NCBI GenBank assembly: GCA_902798595.1
Contig: CADBXE010000002.1
Location: 1-49,530 of the forward strand
Direction: 5' to 3'
DNA from: an uncultured Erysipelotrichaceae bacterium
Lineage (GTDB): Bacteria; Bacillota_I; Bacilli_A; RFN20; CAG-826
Length of the DNA stretch: 49,530 nucleotides
Under the pieces are notes generated by a model. That model ran no database searches. It saw only the letters and a program-made list of their open reading frames with translations, and was not told where the DNA came from. A program made the translations under genes and the position numbers. Positions 1 to 6,626 of this stretch are shown piece by piece. The stretch's first letter is position 1. Each line of letters starts with the position of its first letter.

Positions 1-24
1 CAATGTACTGTCTTAAATACAAAA

Positions 25-53
25 CCCCACATCAGTATAAATCTGACATGGGG
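25..53 (-). terminator. Probable intrinsic terminator of tyrS
   Basis: An 11-bp stem with a 7-nt loop lies about 100 nt past the tyrS stop. On the minus strand the two imperfect positions become G-U wobbles, so the RNA hairpin is fully paired, and it is followed by TTTTGTATTT. On the plus strand the same positions are C-A mismatches. This asymmetry is why I assign it to tyrS. Confidence 0.6.
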
Positions 54-133
54 TATTGATACTTTTTTAAACTGTCTACTTTTCGTTGACTAGTTCACAT
101 ATCGGCTTTTCTTTTTTATTATTTTTTCTAACC

Positions 134-149
134 TACTTAATATTAAGTA
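134..149. repeat. Perfect 16-bp palindrome at the tyrS 3' end
   Basis: TACTTAATATTAAGTA is a perfect inverted repeat centred at 141/142. It is nested inside a longer inverted repeat, TAGTTCAC at 91-98 against GTGAACTA at 153-160; the latter overlaps the tyrS stop codon. No U-tract follows on either strand, so it is not a standard terminator. It may be a 3'-end RNA structure or a protein-binding site. Confidence 0.45.
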
Positions 150-157
150 AGAGTGAA

Positions 158-1369
158 CTATTTTAAGACCACTTTATGGAAGGCTTTTTTGCCTTTTTTG
201 ATTTTGAGAGGTTCTGCTAAATCGGCCTTAGTGAGTCTTAAATTAACATCGCTAATCTTGTTACCGTTAAGGGAAATACCACCTTGATCAATAAGTCTTC
301 TGGCTTCTCCTTTAGAAGCGGCTAATTTGGTGAGAACTAATAAGTCTAATAAGCCGATATCGTTTTCAAGTTCAATCTCAGTTGTTGGCATATTTGCATC
401 ATCGCCTTCACCAGAGAATAACGCTCTTGCGGCCTCTAATGCTTTTCTTGCTTCTTCTTCGCCGTGGACAAGTTTGGTAATCTCAAAAGCTAAGATTTCT
501 TTCTTTTCGTTGATTCTTTCTCCTGGCCATTTTGCCATTTCTTCGATTTCATCGATTGGTAAGAAAGTAATCATTTTTAAGCATTTATCGACATCAGCAT
601 CATCGACATTTCTCCAGTATTGGAAGAAATCGTATGGACTGGTCTTTTCTTTATCTAACCATAAAGCGCCTTTCACGGATTTGCCCATTTTCTTGCCTTC
701 ACTATTAGTTAATAAAGGAATAGTTAATGCAAAGGCATCCTTACCGGTTTTCTTTCTGATGAGTTCAGTACCAGCGAGCATGTTACTCCATTGGTCATCG
801 CCACCGAATTCCATATTACAGCCATAGTGTTCATGCAAGTAGTAGAAGTCGTATGACTGCATAATCATGTAGTTAAATTCAAGGAATGTTAAACCTTTTT
901 CCATTCTTTGCTTGTAACATTCCGCTGTTAACATTTTATTAACAGAGAAACACGCACCAACGTCTCTTAAAAGTTCAACATATTTTAACCCTTTTAACCA
1001 ATCAGCGTTGTTCACACAAATGGCCTTATCTTCACCGAATTCAATGAAGCGTCCAATTTGTTCTTTGAATCTTGCGCAGTTATTAGCAATTTGTTCTTCA
1101 GTGAGCATGGCTCTCATATCGGTACGACCACTTGGATCGCCCACTAAACCAGTGCCGCCACCTAAAACAACAATTGGCTTATTTCCTGCTAATTGTAATC
1201 TTTTCATTAACACTAATGTCATGAAGTGACCAGCGTGTAATGAATCAGCGGTTGGGTCGAAGCCAATATAAAATCTTGCACCGCCATTATTGATTAATTC
1301 TCTAATTTCATTTTCGTCAGTGACTTGTGCAATTAAGCCTCTTCTTTGTAACTCTTCGTAGATTTTCAT
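158..1369 (-). CDS. tyrS: Tyrosyl-tRNA synthetase
   Basis: This 403-residue class I synthetase charges tRNA-Tyr with tyrosine in the cytoplasm. The HIGH-type signature appears as HAGH at residues 45-48 and the KMSKS loop as KMGKS at 227-231. Between them are GGDDQWSN-type tyrosine/ATP pocket residues near 189-196. The C-terminal 65 or so residues form an S4 RNA-binding domain, recognisable from the pattern KGEARRLIDQGGISLNG. Length is normal for the TyrS family. The start is supported by an AGGAGA ribosome site 7-10 nt upstream. It is a single-gene unit preceded by a T-box leader that presumably turns it on when tRNA-Tyr is uncharged, and followed by a hairpin terminator. Identification is secure. 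Confidence 0.97.
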   Translation of the reverse strand: MKIYEELQRRGLIAQVTDENEIRELINNGGARFYIGFDPTADSLHAGHFMTLVLMKRLQLAGNKPIVVLGGGTGLVGDPSGRTDMRAMLTEEQIANNCARFKEQIGRFIEFGEDKAICVNNADWLKGLKYVELLRDVGACFSVNKMLTAECYKQRMEKGLTFLEFNYMIMQSYDFYYLHEHYGCNMEFGGDDQWSNMLAGTELIRKKTGKDAFALTIPLLTNSEGKKMGKSVKGALWLDKEKTSPYDFFQYWRNVDDADVDKCLKMITFLPIDEIEEMAKWPGERINEKKEILAFEITKLVHGEEEARKALEAARALFSGEGDDANMPTTEIELENDIGLLDLLVLTKLAASKGEARRLIDQGGISLNGNKISDVNLRLTKADLAEPLKIKKGKKAFHKVVLK

Positions 1370-1389
1370 CTTTGAATCTCCTTTATTAA

Positions 1390-1646
1390 ATAAAAACCTC
1401 TATTCCAAAAATATGGAACAGAGGACGATTAATCGTGGTACCACCTCTATTTAGATAGTTTTCGCAAACTATCCCTTAGTGTGTCAGTGACACTTCGCTG
1501 TCTCGGGCGAACCCGTCTTTCCCTACTTTTATTTTCAGGAAGCAGCTCCAGAATGTATTCGGCTTAACTAGTTTACGACCTTGCAGCAACCGGTCGCTCT
1601 CTAGAAAACATCATTAAGCGTACTTGTTTCCTTCATCGCTTTTCTT
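1390..1646 (-). promoter_or_regulatory. Tyr-specific T-box riboswitch leader of tyrS
   Basis: The conserved T-box element GGTGGTACCACG lies at 1434-1445 on the minus strand. Just after it is a terminator hairpin (stem CCTCTGTTCC / GGAATAGAGG, 1397-1424) followed by a TTTTT run at 1392-1396. Upstream, in the stem I region, GAATACATTC places a UAC tyrosine codon at 1555-1557 in specifier position, matching the downstream gene. Known T-box behaviour is that uncharged tRNA pairs with the specifier and the T-box bulge, stabilising an antiterminator. The leader fills most of the 373-nt gap between tyrS and the gene at 1743. Confidence 0.93.
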
Positions 1647-1651
1647 TGTTA

Positions 1652-1680
1652 AATATAACAAACAGATGTTTTAAAGTAAA
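1652..1680 (-). promoter_or_regulatory. Promoter of the tyrS T-box transcript
   Basis: On the minus strand TTTACT (1675-1680) and TATATT (1652-1657) are separated by exactly 17 nt. The predicted transcript start near 1645 lies just upstream of the T-box stem I. Matches to sigma-A consensus are 4/6 and 5/6. Confidence 0.6.
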
Positions 1681-1699
1681 GATGTAACACAACAATAAT

Positions 1700-1728
1700 T
1701 TGAATATATAAGCGAGATTATATATTAT
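1700..1728 (+). promoter_or_regulatory. Promoter for the plsC-like / mtaD-like unit
   Basis: TTGAAT at 1700-1705 and TATTAT at 1723-1728 are 17 nt apart. The predicted start near 1735 leaves only about 8 nt before the ATG at 1743, and no Shine-Dalgarno sequence is visible. The mRNA would be nearly leaderless. Confidence 0.45.
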
Positions 1729-1742
1729 ATAAAAAGTTAGAT

Positions 1743-2411
1743 ATGAAGAACGCTAATAAGAAACAAAAAGTCCCAAAGGCAAAACTATTCTCTTTCAAGT
1801 ATATTCTTTATGATCTAGTGAAGTGGTTTGGCTTTTGGCAAACAATGCTCTGGTATCGTATCAAAAAGAAATATGATGGTCCTGAAGCTAAGCAAAGAAT
1901 TAAAGGTGGGGCAATTATTTCCTCTAACCACGTTGGCTTCTCAGACCCATTTATCCTACTAACAGCATTCCTTTCTAGACGTTTGCACTTCCTATTTATG
2001 TCTGAACTCATTAAAAATAAGTTCCAAGCCTGGATTTATAAAAACGTCTTCCTATCATATCCAATTGACCGCAATAAACCATCATTCTCTATGATGAAGT
2101 TTTTAAGCCAATATGTCGCTAATGGACATGTCTTAGGCTTATTCCCAGAAGGTCATATTAAAAGAGATGATCAAATTGATGATTTCAAGGGTGGTGTCGT
2201 TTTAATTGCTTATTTAAGTGGTAAACCAATTATTCCGGTATATCATGAAAGAAGAAAAAATATCTGGCATATGACTAGACTTGTCATCGGCAAACCTTTT
2301 AATGTTAAAGAAATGGTGGGACCAACCCCATCTCAAGATAAATTAAATCAAGTAGCTAAAGAACTACATGAGTACGAATTACATCTCCAAGAGATGTGTG
2401 AAAGCAGGTAA
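1743..2411 (+). CDS. 1-acyl-sn-glycerol-3-phosphate acyltransferase family protein (PlsC-like)
   Basis: A 222-residue LPLAT-family acyltransferase, predicted to transfer a fatty acyl chain to lysophosphatidic acid or a related lysolipid at the inner membrane face. The catalytic NHxxxxD motif is NHVGFSD with H63 and D68. The substrate-binding FPEG motif is FPEGH at 134-138, and the later IPVYH segment fits motif IV. The N-terminus is basic followed by an amphipathic or hydrophobic helix near 20-40, usual for membrane-associated PlsC proteins. The next gene starts 2 nt after its stop, so the two are co-transcribed. Family is secure; the exact acyl acceptor is not. Confidence 0.87.
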   Translation: MKNANKKQKVPKAKLFSFKYILYDLVKWFGFWQTMLWYRIKKKYDGPEAKQRIKGGAIISSNHVGFSDPFILLTAFLSRRLHFLFMSELIKNKFQAWIYKNVFLSYPIDRNKPSFSMMKFLSQYVANGHVLGLFPEGHIKRDDQIDDFKGGVVLIAYLSGKPIIPVYHERRKNIWHMTRLVIGKPFNVKEMVGPTPSQDKLNQVAKELHEYELHLQEMCESR

Positions 2412-2413
2412 CT

Positions 2414-3703
2414 ATGAAGATTTTATTTAAAAACGCTCGTATCTTAACCATGAAGGATGAGAATATTATTTTCGCTAACTTAGTGGTTAAAGATAACCGC
2501 ATTGCTTATATCGGTAAGGACTATTCTAAGTACGCTCCATTTGACCGTGAAATCGAATGTAATGGTAATCTTTTAATGCCTGGTTTTAAGAACGCTCACG
2601 CTCATAGTGCGATGGTATTCTTACGTGGAAAAGCGGATGATGTCCCGTTACAAGAGTGGCTATTTGATGTGGTCTTCCCACATGAAGCTAATCTGCAACC
2701 AAAGGATGTCTATTATTTGAACAAAGTGGCTTATTTGGAATACTTAACTAGTGGCATAACTGCCGTGTTTGATCATTATTTCTATCCAAGCGAAATGGCT
2801 AGAGCATCAGAAGAATTTGGCATGAGATCCACATTTTTGGTGATGCCTGATGAAACTAAATACCCAATGCAATACATCTCTGATGTTTACCATAAGTACA
2901 ATGATAATAAAGATTCTTTGGTGAGAGTTCGTATTGGTTTCCACGCTGAATATACCGCGGATGACGCGACCTTCGATAGAGCGATGAGAATCGTTGAAGA
3001 ATTAAAATCTCCATTCTTTACTCATATTAGTGAAACCGAAAAAGAAGTAAGAGAATGCATCGAAAGACATGGTATGGAACCCGCTAAATATATCTATGAG
3101 AAGGGCTTATTCAAATATGGTGGTGGCGCTTATCACTGCGTCCATTTCACCGATGAAGAAGCTAGAATCTTTAAAGAAAACGGCTTATATGTCGTCACAT
3201 GTCCATGTAGTAACGCTAAGTTAGCATCAGGTGTCGCTCCATTAATGAAATACTATGGAATGGGGATGAATATCGCGATGGGGACAGATGGTCCTGCTTC
3301 TAATAATGGCTTAGATATGTTTAAGGAAATGTATCTAGCGGCGTCTCTAAATAAGTTAGAGTGTAAAGACGCTAAAGCAATTCCAGCTTTTGAATTCTTA
3401 AAAATGGCAACAGTTAACTCCGCTAAAGCTATGGGCTTGGACGAAGCTGATGTCTTAGAAGAAGGCAAACTCGCTGATATCATCATGATTGATTTAACTC
3501 AACCAAATATGCAACCACTCAACAACATCGTCACCAATCTTGTCTATTCTGGAAATAAGCAGAATGTTGTATTAACAATGATTGATGGTAAAATACTCTA
3601 TGAGAATGGTAAATTCTTCCTTAAGGAAAATTTAGAAGATATCTATAGAAACGCTCAAATAGTGACTGATCGTCTAGAAAGAGATACTAAAAATAAAAAA
3701 TAA
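2414..3703 (+). CDS. Amidohydrolase of the MtaD/SsnA type (probable 5'-methylthioadenosine/S-adenosylhomocysteine deaminase)
   Basis: A 429-residue metal-dependent TIM-barrel hydrolase of the nucleobase/nucleoside deaminase group. Metal-binding residues are visible: H62 and H64 in NAHAHS, H177 in GFHAEYT, H204 in THISETE with the proton-shuttling E207, and D292 in MGTDGPASNNG. An N-terminal composite beta domain (residues 1-55) and the C-terminal ILYENGKFF stretch close the sandwich. The THISETE and GTDGxxSNN signatures are typical of MtaD and its relatives, which deaminate 5'-methylthioadenosine or S-adenosylhomocysteine; guanine deaminase or an SsnA-like role is possible. It is coupled to the upstream acyltransferase by a 2-nt gap, with no obvious pathway link. 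Confidence 0.82.
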   Translation: MKILFKNARILTMKDENIIFANLVVKDNRIAYIGKDYSKYAPFDREIECNGNLLMPGFKNAHAHSAMVFLRGKADDVPLQEWLFDVVFPHEANLQPKDVYYLNKVAYLEYLTSGITAVFDHYFYPSEMARASEEFGMRSTFLVMPDETKYPMQYISDVYHKYNDNKDSLVRVRIGFHAEYTADDATFDRAMRIVEELKSPFFTHISETEKEVRECIERHGMEPAKYIYEKGLFKYGGGAYHCVHFTDEEARIFKENGLYVVTCPCSNAKLASGVAPLMKYYGMGMNIAMGTDGPASNNGLDMFKEMYLAASLNKLECKDAKAIPAFEFLKMATVNSAKAMGLDEADVLEEGKLADIIMIDLTQPNMQPLNNIVTNLVYSGNKQNVVLTMIDGKILYENGKFFLKENLEDIYRNAQIVTDRLERDTKNKK

Positions 3704-3720
3704 TTAAAAATTTTTTATGG

Positions 3721-3726
3721 TAGAAT
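3721..3726 (+). promoter_or_regulatory. Extended -10 box giving a leaderless transcript
   Basis: TGGTAGAAT is an extended -10 element (TGn plus TAGAAT at 3721-3726). Exactly 6 nt separate it from the ATG at 3733, so transcription is expected to begin at or within a base of the start codon. No Shine-Dalgarno sequence or convincing -35 box is present. Confidence 0.55.
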
Positions 3727-3732
3727 AACGGT

Positions 3733-4818
3733 ATGGCATTAAAGAAAGGTTTTTGCACACATTGTAAAGGTGATGAAAGATTACGTATCTTTGGCGTTAA
3801 CAAAGATGCGGAGGTTTGTTATTGCCCTAATTGTATGGCGGCGATGAAACCAAAGGAAGCAATTGCTAACTATCGTGGCCTCATTATTCACTATCTTAAA
3901 AAGGGTTCAAAAGCCTTATTTGAAACCACTCAATATCTAGTCGCTTATCAAACGTTCGCTCATATCATTGACCTCAATGAAACCATTAAAGTAGCCCACT
4001 TCGGTAGAGTTCTATCTTTAGTGTATCTTTCTTCGTTAAGAAAGAGTAAGATCCCATTTGCTATGGCGCTTCATAAACAAGAGGCCCCTAAATGGTTTCA
4101 TTATACAGAAACAGTGACTGAAGCTTTCCATTTCATGGGTTTATTAATCTATGCTTTGGATACATATGAAGCTAGATTAAGAAAGAGAATCACTCTTCAT
4201 AATGGCCCATTCTATGATGTCGATTGTGTCATTCTTTATTTGAGAAGACTCGATGAGATTAGAGAATATAAGGAATTCATTATTAGCGAAGCTAATGTCT
4301 TTGTTGAAAATGGCAAAGAACAGTTTAAAGAAATTGCTGAAAGATTAGAAAGAGATAAGGCCCATTATGTGAGCGCTTTTAAAGAAGTGTTCCACACAGT
4401 GGATGGGTTCACTTATACTTTCCAACATTTTGACAATAACCGTAATCCAATTGGTTCGATTAAAAATGACAATCCAAATCCAATTATTGAACAATCTAAA
4501 AACAACAAGAAGAAAATTGAACTTTATCCAAAGGATGGCAAAAAATCCTTAATCAAGGATGAATTGTTCGCTAATAACTTAACACTTGCGAGATTAGTTA
4601 ATGTTTCTGTACCAGTGGCTTTAATCCTATTTATCGCTGCTGCAATATGCTTAATTGCCTCTTTCCCAATACCAAATTTAGTAGCGACAATTGTACTACT
4701 GTCCTTCTCTATTGTGCTAGTGGCTATCTCTGTGGTGTTATTTATCCTACACTTTGTGTGGAAAAACGAACACAATAAGAAATATTATAAAGGTACAAAT
4801 CCGTTTATTCTTAAGTAA
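3733..4818 (+). CDS. Zinc-ribbon protein with two C-terminal membrane helices, function unknown
   Basis: A 361-residue protein I do not recognise. Residues 8-34 form a zinc ribbon (C8-x2-C11 and C31-x2-C34). Residues 40-275 look mostly helical and charged, without motifs known to me; 275-290 is Lys/Asp-rich. Two hydrophobic helices follow at about 292-312 and 316-344, and the protein ends in a basic tail. The zinc ribbon and the helical middle are therefore probably cytoplasmic and held at the membrane by the C-terminal hairpin. The first zinc ligands directly follow the start, which supports it. The gene has its own leaderless-type promoter, and its last 34 nt overlap the 3' end of rdgB on the other strand. 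Confidence 0.8.
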   Translation: MALKKGFCTHCKGDERLRIFGVNKDAEVCYCPNCMAAMKPKEAIANYRGLIIHYLKKGSKALFETTQYLVAYQTFAHIIDLNETIKVAHFGRVLSLVYLSSLRKSKIPFAMALHKQEAPKWFHYTETVTEAFHFMGLLIYALDTYEARLRKRITLHNGPFYDVDCVILYLRRLDEIREYKEFIISEANVFVENGKEQFKEIAERLERDKAHYVSAFKEVFHTVDGFTYTFQHFDNNRNPIGSIKNDNPNPIIEQSKNNKKKIELYPKDGKKSLIKDELFANNLTLARLVNVSVPVALILFIAAAICLIASFPIPNLVATIVLLSFSIVLVAISVVLFILHFVWKNEHNKKYYKGTNPFILK

Positions 4819-5390
4819 GTCAAAAGCTTTTTAAGTGCTTTACCACGGTGAGAAACCGTGTTTTTTTCACCTTCAGGCATTGTGCCAAAACAAGTACCTG
4901 TTTCATCGCTTACAAAAACTGGGTCATAACCGAAGCCACCTTCACCTTGTGGTTCTTTGGCGATTGTGCCTTTAGCAATACCTTCAAATATTAACGGTTT
5001 ATCTTCAACGTTTAATAAAACAATGTCACAAACGAATCTAGCTGATCTATCTTCTTTATCGCTTAAGTCTTTTAAAATTTCTCTAATAGCGTTAGCGTGA
5101 CCACCCATAGCACTCGCGTATCTAGCGCTGTGCATACCTGGACGATTATCTAAAGCGGTAATTTCTAAACCTGAATCATCGGCGATAATAGGAAAAGATG
5201 TGACTTTTTGCACAGCTTTAGCCTTAATTAAAGCGTTTTCAGCGTAAGTCTTACCATTTTCTTCAATGTCTTCAATCTTAATACCTAAATCATTAAGACC
5301 GTAGACAACGATTTTGTGTGGAGAGAGAATTTCTCTCACTTCTTTTAATTTGTTCTTATTAGATGTAGCTAGGACGATTTCGTAATTCAT
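4785..5390 (-). CDS. rdgB: XTP/dITP diphosphatase (Ham1/RdgB family)
   Basis: A 201-residue house-cleaning pyrophosphatase that removes deaminated purine triphosphates such as dITP and XTP from the nucleotide pool. Family signatures visible are the N-terminal TSNKNKLKEV nucleotide-binding segment, IIADDSGLEI with the metal-binding acidic pair, PGMHSARYA, EGGFGYDPVF and the C-terminal VSHRGKALKKL. Length matches the family. The -10 box TAAGAT ends 7 nt before the ATG, suggesting a leaderless transcript, and the promoter region is shared with the divergent membrane-protein gene at 5442. Convergent with, and overlapping by 34 nt, the zinc-ribbon gene. Confidence 0.95.
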   Translation of the reverse strand: MNYEIVLATSNKNKLKEVREILSPHKIVVYGLNDLGIKIEDIEENGKTYAENALIKAKAVQKVTSFPIIADDSGLEITALDNRPGMHSARYASAMGGHANAIREILKDLSDKEDRSARFVCDIVLLNVEDKPLIFEGIAKGTIAKEPQGEGGFGYDPVFVSDETGTCFGTMPEGEKNTVSHRGKALKKLLTYLRINGFVPL

Positions 5391-5441
5391 ATAAACTATC
5401 TTAGTATATTTTTCTATAAATAAAAATATATAATAATAAGG
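5391..5441. promoter_or_regulatory. Compact divergent promoter region, leaderless in both directions
   Basis: Only 51 bp separate two divergent start codons. On the minus strand TAAGAT (5398-5403) ends 7 nt before the rdgB ATG; on the plus strand TATAAT (5429-5434) ends 7 nt before the ATG at 5442. The two -10 boxes are 25 bp apart, so the -35 region of each lies on or beyond the other's -10. RNA polymerase should be able to occupy only one side at a time. The -35 matches are poor. Confidence 0.5.
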
Positions 5442-6149
5442 ATGAAAGAATTTCTTAAGAAATATAGATCCTCAATTATCAAAACCATCATCGTGATTGC
5501 TGTGTTAGTGGCTATTGCGGTGGGCGTTTATTTTATATTACGTGCCTGTGGCTTCACTAAAGCGGAAGATTACATCAATCTAAAAAATCAATTCGGTGAT
5601 AGTGTGGCTTTCTGGCTCATCGTCGGTTTGCTTGAAGTCGTACAAGTTATCTTTGTTCCAATTACCAATCAAATCATTACCGTTCCTGTCGCTATGGTCT
5701 TTAATGATGAATTATGGAAAGTATGGCTGACCGCTTGGATTAGTATTTGGCTTGCCACTTTAATTCTTTATTGGATTGGTAGAGTTGGTGGACCAAAACT
5801 TTTAAAGTGGATATTAAACGACCAAGAACAAGTGGAGAAGTGCACTAAGTTTTTGAATAGAGGCTGGTTGTTTTACCCAATTGGTATGCTGTTACCATTG
5901 CCAGATGATGTTATTACCACTTTAGCGGGTACCGCTAAGATGAACTTCTTCTTCGTTGCCATATGCTCGTTTTTCACTCGTGCCTTAGATACTGCGTTCA
6001 GTGTTTTCCTGTATGGTTATGCTGTTCGTCATCCATGGCTATGGATTATCATAGTGGTGGGCACAATTGCTTTGTTTTTATTCACATTCTTCCTTTGGAA
6101 GCATGACCAAAAGAAAAGAAAACAATTGGAAGTTGAGAAGGCTGAATAA
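5442..6149 (+). CDS. TVP38/TMEM64 (VTT/DedA-like) family membrane protein
   Basis: A 235-residue integral membrane protein. After a short basic N-terminus comes a helix at about 12-33, then hydrophobic stretches near 52-72, 82-112, 140-160, 165-185 and 200-222. The family hallmarks are the GRVGGPKLLKW segment and the re-entrant LLPLPDDVITTLAGTAKMN region, corresponding to the conserved P-x-x-D/P-x-x-x-x-x-G core of VTT proteins. Members are linked to lipid scrambling and membrane homeostasis; the substrate here is unknown. It ends 7 nt before a strong hairpin terminator. AAGG touches the ATG directly, too close to act as a normal ribosome site. Confidence 0.82.
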   Translation: MKEFLKKYRSSIIKTIIVIAVLVAIAVGVYFILRACGFTKAEDYINLKNQFGDSVAFWLIVGLLEVVQVIFVPITNQIITVPVAMVFNDELWKVWLTAWISIWLATLILYWIGRVGGPKLLKWILNDQEQVEKCTKFLNRGWLFYPIGMLLPLPDDVITTLAGTAKMNFFFVAICSFFTRALDTAFSVFLYGYAVRHPWLWIIIVVGTIALFLFTFFLWKHDQKKRKQLEVEKAE

Positions 6150-6153
6150 AAAT

Positions 6154-6179
6154 AAAAAAAGTGCAAATTGCACTTTTTT
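6154..6179. terminator. Bidirectional intrinsic terminator
   Basis: A 10-bp perfect stem (AAAAAGTGCA / TGCACTTTTT) with a 3-nt AAT loop and A/T tracts on both sides. It can end the plus-strand VTT gene and the minus-strand tRNA-Gly (and trxA operon) transcripts. Confidence 0.85.
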
Positions 6180-6188
6180 AAATACTTC

Positions 6189-6262
6189 TGGAGCAAGTGA
6201 CGGGAATCGAACCCGCATAATCAGCTTGGAAGGCTGATGTTCTACCACTGAACTACACTTGC
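6189..6262 (-). tRNA. tRNA-Gly(TCC)
   Basis: A complete 74-nt cloverleaf. The acceptor stem is GCAAGTG/CACTTGC and the D arm is GTTCAGTGGTAGAAC. The anticodon loop is CTTCCAA, with anticodon TCC flanked by the TCAGC/GCTGA stem. The T arm is CGGGTTCGATTCCCG, with discriminator T and an encoded CCA (6189-6191). The anticodon reads GGA/GGG, and possibly all GGN by wobble. It is a lone tRNA 50 nt downstream of trxA with its own promoter, and it ends at the shared terminator. Confidence 0.97.
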
Positions 6263-6274
6263 GTAGCGGTAATG

Positions 6275-6304
6275 ATTATATATCACTACCGACCAATAAT
6301 TCAA
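6275..6304 (-). promoter_or_regulatory. Promoter of tRNA-Gly, embedded in an inverted repeat
   Basis: On the minus strand TTGAAT (6299-6304) and TATAAT (6275-6280) are 18 nt apart, with a predicted start a few bases before the tRNA 5' end. The -10 lies within the inverted repeat CGGTAGTGAT / ATCATTACCG (about 6267-6291), which folds on the minus-strand RNA with one G-U pair. Confidence 0.6.
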
Positions 6305-6312
6305 TAAATTAC

Positions 6313-6615
6313 TTATTGATTAATGAAAGATAAGAGCTGATTTTTATTTTGATAGCCCATTCTCACATCAACGCGTTGACCATCTTTAAATAACATTAAG
6401 GTTGGAACAGCTTGAATACCATATTGTGCGGCTAATGGGCCAGCTTCATCAACATCCACTTTAATAATGGTGGCGTTAACTTCATTGCTTACCTCTTCTA
6501 AAACAGGGGAAAGCATTTTGCATGGGCCACACCAAGTGGCAAAGAAATCGACTAAGACAGTACCTTCTTTAATCGCAGCATTGAATTCGTCACGGTCATT
6601 AATATGTTTTAACAT
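6313..6615 (-). CDS. trxA: Thioredoxin
   Basis: A 100-residue thioredoxin, the cytoplasmic dithiol-disulfide oxidoreductase. The active site WCGPCK has C29 and C32; the cis-proline loop is seen in IQAVPTLMLFKDGQ, and the buried Asp is D23 in LVDFFATW. The start at 6615 is chosen because a perfect AGGAGGA lies 8-9 nt upstream and the protein then has the standard thioredoxin length; an in-frame extension to 6708 would add 31 atypical residues. It follows the TraX-like gene by 11 nt, the ribosome site sitting right at that gene's stop. It is probably the last gene of the CPBP-TraX-trxA operon. Confidence 0.95.
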   Translation of the reverse strand: MLKHINDRDEFNAAIKEGTVLVDFFATWCGPCKMLSPVLEEVSNEVNATIIKVDVDEAGPLAAQYGIQAVPTLMLFKDGQRVDVRMGYQNKNQLLSFINQ

Positions 6616-6626
6616 AATTCTTCCTC

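Noticed and set aside
327-827. 166-residue plus-strand open frame opposite tyrS
   Set aside because: It is an antisense shadow of the well-supported tyrS coding frame, with Ser/Leu-rich composition and no ribosome site.
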